Below, in pieces: positions 6,778 to 12,360 of a stretch of 14,295 bases of DNA; position 1 is the first letter of the stretch; every line of letters begins with the position of its first letter. The notes beneath the pieces are model-generated. The model was not told the origin of the DNA, ran no database searches, and saw nothing but the letters and a program-made list of their open reading frames with translations. Made by a program: the position numbers and the translations under genes. The stretch is from Verrucomicrobia bacterium UBA6015 (lineage in GTDB: Bacteria; Verrucomicrobiota; Kiritimatiellia; UBA8416), in assembly GCA_002428045.1 (NCBI GenBank), contig DIZZ01000290.1:1-14295 (forward strand), written 5' to 3'.

Positions 6778-6788
6778 CTTTTTGAAAA

Positions 6789-7097
6789 TCACGAGACTTT
6801 GCGGATGAGCCATGTAACCAGGCCCGCATCTACAGCCATCTCCGAGAGCTTTTCAGGGCCGATGACGATCACCCGCTCATCGTCGGTCTCTGCTTCTCCA
6901 GAATGATAGACAAAGAACATCCGGTTGAAAGAATCGAGTTCGTTAAGACTCTCAACATATTCGACAAGCTCCGCCGAAGTGGTTTTCGATTTGACTTGCA
7001 CAAATGCCCGCTCACCCGTGCTTGGGAGATAGCGTTCCCGGTCGAAGGCGCTGGAGAAAATGTCCTGGATCATTTCTCGGGCTTGTTTCTTATCCAT
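6789..7097 (-). CDS. Small restriction-endonuclease-like protein, probably a truncated or chimeric remnant
   Basis: A 102-residue protein whose ATG overlaps the end of the AlbA_2 gene by 8 bases (ATGGATAA), so it is in that operon. Residues 29-102 (RAFVQVKSKTTSAELVEYVE, FNRMFFVYHSGEAET, VIVIGPEKLSEMAVDAGL, VTWLIRKVS) resemble the C-terminal half of small PD-(D/E)XK endonucleases, with Q-V-K in place of the E-x-K strand. The preceding active-site Asp region is missing. Residues 1-23 (MDKKQAREMIQDIFSSAFD...) instead resemble the first residues of large type IIG-like methylase-nucleases, which continue 'DKERF..FI.NLLN'. The gene may thus be an N-terminal piece of one enzyme joined to a C-terminal piece of another. 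Activity is doubtful. The family links are from memory of patterns, not from a search. Confidence 0.65.
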   Translation of the reverse strand: MDKKQAREMIQDIFSSAFDRERYLPSTGERAFVQVKSKTTSAELVEYVESLNELDSFNRMFFVYHSGEAETDDERVIVIGPEKLSEMAVDAGLVTWLIRKVS

Positions 7098-8655
7098 GTT
7101 TCACCTTTTCTAAAAGAGCGGTCCCTTTCGGGGTCAGCCGGTATTTCTGGTTTTTACTGCGGGCCGCATCCGGAAGCGTGGGCTCGAGCAGCTTCAACTC
7201 TTCGCAAAGTCGGTTCATTGCCTTTTTAAAGTTACCTGTTCTTGTGCGATATCCGAGGATTTCAAGCAATTCAGGGGTACTTTTAGATGCATCTACACAT
7301 GCTTCAAGGATTCGTTTATCCGTATCGGCAAGATCATGGGCCTCGTCATGGGCCTCGTCATGGGCCTCCGTCTCTAGCCGTGAATCTAGCCGCGATGCCG
7401 TATCGACTGGGGCCTTCGTCTCAACTTGCCTTGTGACTTGCTCACCGACTGGGGCCTCGTCATGGGCCTGGTCATGGGCTTCATCATGGGCCTTATCCAA
7501 TCCATTAACCGACTGGCTTGCACCTGCCGAAACCGCATTCTTCCGCCGGAAGATCATGCGGAACCAATCCTTGTCGGCCTGTATTTCCGGGTGCGGGCAG
7601 TTTTGTTTGTCGCAATATTCGCGAATGCGTTTAAAGCCGGACCCTACTTTTTCGACGAGGTCCATGCGTTGCATCATCCCGAAAAGCAAGGGGTTGCGGG
7701 GGATGCTGCGGGTGCCGAGGGTATCGACCGTCAGTCCGCCAACGAGTCCGCCGGGGTTGACGATCTCCAGGCGATCTTGAAACATGTGTACCTGAAGGTC
7801 GCCGGGTTTGCGGTAATCGCGGTGCCCCATGGCGTTGAGCAGGGCCTCGCGCAAGGCGGCTTCGGGCAGCTCGAGTTGCTCGGTACGTTCAAACCCGATC
7901 TCATAGGCTGTGTTGAGATGGGCCAGCAGGTAATTGACCGCAGCGTGATAGTTGCCGAGGAAATCCCCGGAATAGATTTTCTGGTCGAGGATCCGGGTGG
8001 TGGTTGTGCCTTGGAACAGACAGCAGTTGATGCTGGAACCGGGTACCAGCCGTGAACCATTCGCACCGAGGAGCAGCGAGCCGGCATAGGTCATCTGCTC
8101 GCCCTTTAATAAGCCCAGGTTGTTGAGCAGGCGTTTGGCATCGAGCGTGGGCGTGATGCGGCAAACCTTAAGCAGAGTTTCATAGGCGGTCTGATCAAGG
8201 TCATCGGGCCATGCAAAGCGCTCATTGGTCTTTTCATCGAAGTAGACGAGCCCCTCCTGGTAGAAGAACTCGCGGATTTCGTCCCGGTTCATCTGCTGGC
8301 AGGTGGCTCCCTCGCGGAGATAGAATTTGCCGGATGCGCTGTGCGGCTTGAAGCGGCTGGCCGGAATATCGATCACGAGCACGCCATCGACTTCTTCAAG
8401 GTTGACCATGAGCGGTGGCTCCAGATTCCGGGCAATGGACTGGATTTCCGAGCGCAGTTGATTGGATATTTCTGTTCGCACGATCTCGCCGTTATCAGAA
8501 ACACCGAGCAGGATGCGTCCCCCCAAGGAATTGGCAAACGCGCAGATCTCCCGACCGAGGTGCGCGGTGCCGGTGCGTTTGAATTCGAGAAGCTGTCCCT
8601 CTCCAGATGCAATCAATGCAGCAAGATCTTCGATTGTCATATGGGTGGCACTCAT
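7090..8655 (-). CDS. AlbA_2 (Schlafen-like) / HATPase_c_4 regulator with winged-helix C-terminus, RecG-related annotation type
   Basis: A 521-residue protein. Residues ~14-135 are an AlbA_2 domain (EGQLLEFKRTG, EICAFANSLGGRILLGVSDN, GKFYLREGA). Residues ~265-345 are a C-terminal GHKL-type ATPase segment (EALLNAMGHRDY, DRLEIVNPGGL, RNPLLFGMMQRMDLVEKVGSG). Residues ~440-517 look like a winged helix (ILEACVDASKSTPELLEILG ... YRLTPKG). Such proteins are often misnamed 'ATP-dependent DNA helicase RecG', although no helicase motor is present. They are common in or near restriction and phage-defence loci. Between the ATPase and winged helix lie two AHDEAHD repeat tracts (388-400 and 430-442). The start is fixed by GGAGG 10 bases upstream of ATG 8655. 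Its 3' end overlaps the endonuclease remnant. Confidence 0.88.
   Translation of the reverse strand: MSATHMTIEDLAALIASGEGQLLEFKRTGTAHLGREICAFANSLGGRILLGVSDNGEIVRTEISNQLRSEIQSIARNLEPPLMVNLEEVDGVLVIDIPASRFKPHSASGKFYLREGATCQQMNRDEIREFFYQEGLVYFDEKTNERFAWPDDLDQTAYETLLKVCRITPTLDAKRLLNNLGLLKGEQMTYAGSLLLGANGSRLVPGSSINCCLFQGTTTTRILDQKIYSGDFLGNYHAAVNYLLAHLNTAYEIGFERTEQLELPEAALREALLNAMGHRDYRKPGDLQVHMFQDRLEIVNPGGLVGGLTVDTLGTRSIPRNPLLFGMMQRMDLVEKVGSGFKRIREYCDKQNCPHPEIQADKDWFRMIFRRKNAVSAGASQSVNGLDKAHDEAHDQAHDEAPVGEQVTRQVETKAPVDTASRLDSRLETEAHDEAHDEAHDLADTDKRILEACVDASKSTPELLEILGYRTRTGNFKKAMNRLCEELKLLEPTLPDAARSKNQKYRLTPKGTALLEKVKHG
7334..7495. repeat. Two 12-bp tandem tracts encoding AHDE repeats
   Basis: The unit TCATGGGCCTCG repeats exactly at 7334-7345 and 7346-7357, and again with one change at 7358-7369. 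A second, more diverged tract covers 7451-7495. In frame they encode (AHDE)n and AHDQ variants, separated by a hinge rich in Val, Thr and Glu. The 12-base period keeps the frame whatever the copy number, so length variation would be tolerated by the host protein. Confidence 0.85.
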
Positions 8656-8910
8656 CTCGCTGGTCCTCCACTTGTAGCAATCTGGTAGCCGGACAGGATG
8701 ATGTCACGCCGTGCGCCGCTGGGCGTCCGTGTTTGCGGGGTCTCTCTTAACTTATTCATGACTGAACAGGTCATTCCAGACAAAAAACGAGCATAGTGCG
8801 GTATGCTTTTAATGACCAGCAGAAAAGGGGAAAAGCGCATTCTATTCGACTTGTTTAGGATGAATTTCAAAGCCCATGTCTTCCGCATGTTTCCGTGTGA
8901 GATCATCCCG
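8656..8910. other. Intergenic stretch between the rhuM fragment and the AlbA_2 gene, with a weakly supported short ORF
   Basis: A minus-strand frame is open across most of this stretch. Its most gene-like part runs from ATG 8759 to a stop at 8652 (MNKLRETPQTRTPSGARRD, IILSGYQIATSGGPAR), about 35 codons, and its TGA overlaps the AlbA_2 ATG as ATGA. No ribosome site precedes it and no family is recognised. It could be a leader peptide, the tail of a lost gene, or chance. The stretch lies where an hsdS would be expected in many type I operons, but nothing here resembles HsdS. Confidence 0.3.
8782..8807 (-). terminator. Possible weak intrinsic terminator
   Basis: On the minus strand AGCATA-CCGCAC-TATGCT forms a 6-bp stem with a 6-nt loop, followed after CG by six T (8782-8787). 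On the plus strand the same hairpin is followed by four T. The stem is short and only moderately GC-rich, so efficiency would be low. Its position between the restriction operon and the AlbA_2 gene suits a transcription boundary. Confidence 0.4.
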
Positions 8911-8929
8911 CTATTCATCGCCGCCCTCC
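8891..8929. repeat. 39-bp direct repeat, left copy, matching the 3' end of the DUF1016 gene
   Basis: 8891-8929 aligns without gaps to 9281-9319. The last 18 bases (TATTCATCGCCGCCCTCC) are identical, and GTGTGAGA is also shared. The right copy spans the DUF1016 stop codon and its last codons (EGGDE-stop). The left copy gives the rhuM fragment exactly the same EGGDE-stop ending. The two copies are 390 bases apart and enclose the rhuM fragment. Confidence 0.8.
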
Positions 8930-9255
8930 AGGCTTTGGTGCACGCGAAGGCGCGAAGACACGAAGTGGTAGTGGTTGGTATTATAGGTTTTGCCGTCGGC
9001 GGCAGTTATTCGAAAATTTCGAATAACTGAATTCTCCTGCAACTCACTGTCGCTGAAGATTTTCTTCAGGTGATAGTTGATCGTATGAGTCTCAACATTA
9101 TATAGCGTGCCCATCATCTTCTGCGTCAGCCAGACATTTTCATCGGCATAGACCGCCTCGACCCCTCCACTGCCGCTGGCGGCGACGAAGGTCAGGTACT
9201 CGGCGGCCGATGAACGGACGATAGAAACCTCCTTGGTTGCTTTCTTCTTGCTCAT
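8911..9255 (-). pseudogene. RhuM-family protein, N-terminal fragment with repeat-derived tail
   Basis: From ATG at 9255: an AAEYLTFVAASG segment, YADENVWLTQKMMGTLYNVE, HTINYHLKKIFSDSELQEN, SVIRNFRITAADGKTYNTNHY. This is the start of RhuM/virulence-protein-like proteins (DNA-binding-type KilA-N/ORF6N-related), which occur often in type I restriction operons. Normal members have 300 or more residues. Here homology stops at about residue 97, exactly where the period-8 repeat begins (8941-8965). The remaining residues (VSSRLRVHQSLEGGDE) come from the repeat and from the duplicated end of the DUF1016 gene. The fragment is flanked by inverted copies of the period-8 repeat. Function is unlikely, and RhuM's own role is not well known. 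Confidence 0.82.
8941..8965. repeat. Period-8 repeat, degenerate copy at the 3' end of the rhuM fragment
   Basis: CACGCGAAG-GCGCGAAG-ACACGAAG on the plus strand, in the orientation of the copies at 4246 and 5103 but with more changes. It truncates the rhuM reading frame and supplies part of its final residues. Paired with the opposite-facing copy at 9263-9290 it forms an inverted pair around the fragment. Confidence 0.75.
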
Positions 9256-9262
9256 CTCAAAC

Positions 9263-9290
9263 CCCTTCGTGACTTCGTGTCTTCGTGTGA
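9263..9290. repeat. Period-8 repeat, inverted copy between the DUF1016 gene and rhuM fragment
   Basis: On the minus strand it reads TC + ACACGAAG + ACACGAAG-type octamers + GGG. It differs from the copy at 12323-12350 by a single base over 28. It fills most of the short gap between the DUF1016 stop and the rhuM start, and overlaps the right copy of the 39-bp direct repeat. Confidence 0.85.
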
Positions 9291-9300
9291 GACGCCTTCG

Positions 9301-10413
9301 TTATTCATCGCCGCCCTCCGGGTTACCGAATTCCGCTTCGAGCGCCTCGATCGATGGCAGGCTTGGCTTCAGGTTATCCGGAAGCGCGCGGGTGAGTTGG
9401 TATTCCGAAACGCCCATGGGCTTATGAATATCGCTGAGGGCATACTCCACCACGACGCGATCCCGGGATTTGCACAGCAGAATGCCGATGGTCGGCTCGT
9501 CCCGGTCCCCGCGCAATTGCTCATCCACCGCTTTCAGATAAAAATTGAGCTTCCCGGCATACTCCGGCTCAAACTCGCCGGTTTTCAGTTCTATGACAAC
9601 ATAGCAGTGCAGCCTGATGTGATAGAAGAGCAGGTCCAGGAAAAATTCGCGATTCCCCACCTGCAACGGTTTTTGCCGGCCCACATAGGCGAAACCGGCA
9701 CCCAGCTCTAAAAGAAATTTGGTGATATGGGCGGTCAGCGCCTTTTCCAGCTCCCGCTCGTTGTATTCTTTCGTCAGGGTCAAAAAATCAAAGCTGTAGG
9801 GATCCTTGATCAGTTGCTGTGCCAAGTCGGACTGCGGGGCCGGTAGCGTCGCGGCAAAATTGGTGATCGCCTTTCCCTCGCGCTCATACAAGCCGCTCTC
9901 AATCTGATGCGTCAGTACATTGCGGCTCCAGTTGCGCTCGATCGTCCGGTTGACGTAATAGAGTGCTTCGGTCACATTCTTGCACTTGGTGATGATGATC
10001 ACATTGTGCCACCACGGGATCAGAACCAATTTGGCCACGAGGTGAGACTGCATAGAACTGTCGGCTAATTGCGTAGCAGGCTGCTTCGCAATTGTGCAGC
10101 AGCCTGTTGCAGAATTTACAACCCCTTCGGCATAAAACATATACCAGCGGCGAATCTGCTCAAGGTTCCGCCGCGAAAACCCCGTCATATCAGGGAATTC
10201 AGCCATCAGATCCGCGCTCAACTGCTTCAGGAAACCGCTGCCCCATTTGGCCGTCTTCTGCCGTTCCACAATATCCGCACCCAGCTCCCAATAGAACGTC
10301 AACAGCGCCGTGTTCACCTGCACCGCCGCCTTGAGCTGCGCCTGCCGCACCCGCTGCTTAATCGTCTTCAGCCAGTCGCGATACTCCGCCGTTATCAACC
10401 GTTCCTCGCTCAT
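9301..10413 (-). CDS. PD-(D/E)XK nuclease, DUF1016/YhcG family
   Basis: A 370-residue protein starting at ATG 10413, with GGGAGG 7 bases upstream inside the end of hsdM. Its ATG overlaps the true hsdM stop as ATGA, so translation is coupled. Residues ~1-100 are the DUF1016 N-terminal domain (VNTALLTFYWELGADIV, MTGFSRRNLEQIRRWYMFY). Residues ~200-360 are the YhcG nuclease domain, with the active-site pattern FFLDLLFYH ... YVVIELKTGEFEPEYAGK (Asp, then Glu-x-Lys). Members are often found inside type I restriction operons; a DNA-cleaving or accessory role is plausible but unproven. The linker (residues ~100-125) contains two palindromic DNA units. The gene looks intact. A naive reading fuses it to hsdM in one 858-codon frame, but that fusion arises only from the hsdM frameshift. 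Confidence 0.9.
   Translation of the reverse strand: MSEERLITAEYRDWLKTIKQRVRQAQLKAAVQVNTALLTFYWELGADIVERQKTAKWGSGFLKQLSADLMAEFPDMTGFSRRNLEQIRRWYMFYAEGVVNSATGCCTIAKQPATQLADSSMQSHLVAKLVLIPWWHNVIIITKCKNVTEALYYVNRTIERNWSRNVLTHQIESGLYEREGKAITNFAATLPAPQSDLAQQLIKDPYSFDFLTLTKEYNERELEKALTAHITKFLLELGAGFAYVGRQKPLQVGNREFFLDLLFYHIRLHCYVVIELKTGEFEPEYAGKLNFYLKAVDEQLRGDRDEPTIGILLCKSRDRVVVEYALSDIHKPMGVSEYQLTRALPDNLKPSLPSIEALEAEFGNPEGGDE
10067..10116. repeat. Two tandem 27-bp imperfect palindromes inside the DUF1016 gene
   Basis: 10067-10093 (AATTGCGTAGCAG then GCTGCTTCGCAATT) pairs with itself at 12 of 13 positions. 10090-10116 (AATTGTGCAGCAG then CCTGTTGCAGAATT) is a second, slightly weaker palindrome sharing the AATT with the first. 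The period is 23 bases. They encode part of the variable linker (CCTIAKQPATQL) between the two protein domains. Confidence 0.75.
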
Positions 10414-11877
10414 GCCTTGCCTCCCGGGCTTGCCAGCAGTTCGGCCTTGAGGGCTTGCTGAGCCGCTTCGAACTGGCGAACAATTTGCCGGTACTCGGCC
10501 ATCAGCTCTTCCGGATCGCGGTGGTTGACCGTCACCTCGTGCGGGTTCTTGCAGTCGAGGTTGTAGTTGCGTGCGGCCAGGTCGCTGGCCGGGATCTTCC
10601 AGGCCTGCTCGGTCGCCTTGCGGCCCTTGCGGGTGGCACCGCCCCACCAGCGTTTCTCGATGTCGAACTCCTCGATGGTCAGGGGCTTGGAGCGGGAGTA
10701 GGATTTGTAGCCCTCCGGGTACGGGTGCTCGAAGAACCAGACCTCCTTGGTCGGGCCGCCTTTCTCGAAAAACAGGATGTTGGTGGAGATGCTGGTGTAG
10801 GGAGCAAATACGCCCTTTGGGCAGGCGCACGATGGTGTGGAGGTTGAACTCCTCCAGCAGTTCGCGTTTTAGAGTGGTCTTGGTGCCTTCGCCAAACAGG
10901 AAACCATCCGGCAGGACCACGGCGGCGCGCCCGGTGTCGAGCCTGAGCAGGTGCATGATCAGCGCCATGAAGAGGTCGGCGGTCTCGCGGGTCTGGTATT
11001 TGCGCGGGAAATTGTTCTCGATGCCGTCTTCTTCCATGCCGCCGAAAGGCGGGTTGGTGATGATGATATCGACCCGGTCACGGGGGCCATAGTCCTTGAG
11101 CGGGCGGCTCAGGGTGTTGTCGTGGCGGATGTTGGTTGGCACGTCGATGCCGTGCAGCATCATATTGGTCAGGGCCAGCATATGCGGCAGCGGTTTCTTC
11201 TCCACGCCGTGGATGCTCTCCTGGAGTCGCTGGCGGTCGTCATTGTTTCTGACCTGTTTGCCCAAATGTTCGATGGCGCAGGTGAGAAAGCCGCCAGTGC
11301 CGCAGGCGGGATCGAGGATCTGTTCCCCGAGTTGCGGGTTGAGGGTATCAACCATGAACTGGGTAACCGCGCGGGGAGTATAGTATTCGCCCGCGTTTCC
11401 GGCCGATTGCAGGTCGGCCAGGATCTTTTCGTAGATGTCGTTGAACAAGTGACGGTCGCTGGAGGCGTTGAAGTCAACGTCCGCCTCGATGGTGTTGATC
11501 ACCTGGCGCAGCAGGGTGCCGGATTTCATGTAGTTATAGGCATCCTCGAACACCGAGCCGACCACCCTGCCATGCGGCGAGATGCCAGCGGCGGTGGCCA
11601 GTTTCTTCAAGGCGGTGAACAGGTCATTGTTGACGAAGTCGATCAGCTCCTCACCGGTCATCCCCTCGGGGTTCCTGGCCCAGTTGCACCAACGGAAACG
11701 GCTGGGAAGCGGCGATTTGTAATGGGCGATCGTGAGCTGCCACTCCTGTTCCTTGTCGTCGAAGATCTTCAGGAAAAGCAGCCAGACCATCTGGCTGATG
11801 CGCTGGGCGTCGCCATCGACGCCGACATCCTTGCGCATGATGTCCTGGATGGCTTTGATAAGATTGCTAATGGCCAT
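10410..11877 (-). CDS. hsdM: Type I restriction-modification system N6-adenine methyltransferase subunit HsdM, frameshifted
   Basis: HsdM is the modification subunit and transfers methyl from S-adenosylmethionine to adenine; with HsdS it gives sequence-specific protection. From ATG 11877 (AGGAAA upstream) the first 355 residues show the N-terminal helical HsdM domain, YYTPRAVTQFMV, motif I DPACGTGGFL (189-198) and motif IV NPPFGG (275-280), ending VRLPKG. At 10812 one extra base breaks the frame. The next frame continues VFAPYTSISTNILFFEKGG, WFFEHPYPEGYKSY and NYNLDCKNP, to a stop at 10410-10412, giving ~488 residues, the normal length. No other damage is seen. A sequencing error or a recent inactivating mutation are both possible. 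The operon order is hsdR, GxxExxY gene, hsdM, DUF1016 gene. No hsdS is in view. Confidence 0.93.
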
Positions 11878-11897
11878 GAGTATTTCCTATATTTGGT

Positions 11898-11946
11898 TCA
11901 CACGAAGGCACTGAACAAAGGCGAGAGCTCACACGAAGGCACGAAG
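11898..11946. repeat. Period-8 repeat, two partial copies at the 3' end of the GxxExxY gene
   Basis: TCACACGAAGGCA (11898-11910) and TCACACGAAGGCACGAAG (11929-11946) lie on the plus strand, facing the opposite-strand copy at 12323-12350. The two sets form inverted ends around the GxxExxY gene. They also supply that protein's last ~16 residues and the hsdM leader. Confidence 0.8.
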
Positions 11947-12356
11947 TCTTGTTTGCCGTTGACGATACGCTTGCAGCCTTCTTTGAAAGTGGCTGCACCG
12001 AAATTGATAAGCAGACCGAGTGGCAGATTGAGAAGACGAAGGTAGGTCAAGACCTGCTTGGAATGCACAGGGGCGAGGTTTTCAACTGATTTCAACTCAA
12101 TCAGCAGAATATCCTCGATGATCAGATCAGCCCGGAATCCCTCGTTGATGGAAAGCCCCATGACCTCAATCGGAATGGCCTGCTGTCGGCTTACCTTAAG
12201 GCATTGTTCCGACAGCAGTTTCGCCAACACCGCCTCATAAACAGATTCAAGCAACCCCGGCCCGATCTCAATATGCATACGGTAAGCACAATCCACAACG
12301 ATCTTGGATAACTCTTCCTTGTCCCTTCGTGTCTTCGTGTCTTCGTGTGAGTCCAT
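11898..12356 (-). CDS. GxxExxY protein (PD-(D/E)XK-like fold), between hsdR and hsdM
   Basis: A 152-residue protein from ATG 12356, which follows the hsdR stop by 4 bases. The core reads IVVDCAYRMHIEIGPGLLES, VYEAVLAKLL (containing the name-giving GLLESVY), then GFRADLIIEDILLIELKSVE, HSKQVLTYLRLLNLPLGLLI and NFG. The Asp...Glu-x-Lys pattern suggests a nuclease-type fold; the biological role of the family is unknown. Typical members are ~125-135 residues. Here the N-terminus (HEDTKTRRDKEE) is encoded by one period-8 repeat and the C-terminal tail (after IVNGKQ) by the opposite-facing repeats, so the true domain is the middle ~120 residues. An upstream in-frame ATG at 12425 lies inside hsdR and has no support. 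Confidence 0.87.
   Translation of the reverse strand: MDSHEDTKTRRDKEELSKIVVDCAYRMHIEIGPGLLESVYEAVLAKLLSEQCLKVSRQQAIPIEVMGLSINEGFRADLIIEDILLIELKSVENLAPVHSKQVLTYLRLLNLPLGLLINFGAATFKEGCKRIVNGKQDFVPSCELSPLFSAFV
12323..12350. repeat. Period-8 repeat, inverted copy at the 5' end of the GxxExxY gene
   Basis: On the minus strand it reads TC + three ACACGAAG octamers + GGG, the most regular copy in the window. It begins two bases after the ATG of the GxxExxY gene and is translated as SHEDTKTRRD. It differs by one base from the copy at 9263-9290. Confidence 0.88.
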
Positions 12357-12360
12357 ATTA

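Noticed and set aside
8757..8780. ATGAC...GTCAT inverted repeat as an operator for the AlbA_2 gene
   Set aside because: The arms are only 5 bp with a 7-base centre, which is expected by chance, and no promoter boxes fit around it.
9301..11877. Single 858-residue HsdM-nuclease fusion protein
   Set aside because: Residues ~356-485 of that frame have no methylase character, while the next frame over the same DNA encodes the normal HsdM C-terminus and ends in an ATGA overlap with the DUF1016 start. Two genes plus one extra base explain the data better.
10951..12045. Long plus-strand open frame opposite hsdM (364 codons)
   Set aside because: It is antisense to the HsdM catalytic motifs, has no recognisable domain, and is another shadow frame.
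8941..12350. CRISPR array formed by the repeated CACGAAG units
   Set aside because: The units are contiguous octamers without spacers, the copies are hundreds to thousands of bases apart, and no cas gene is present.
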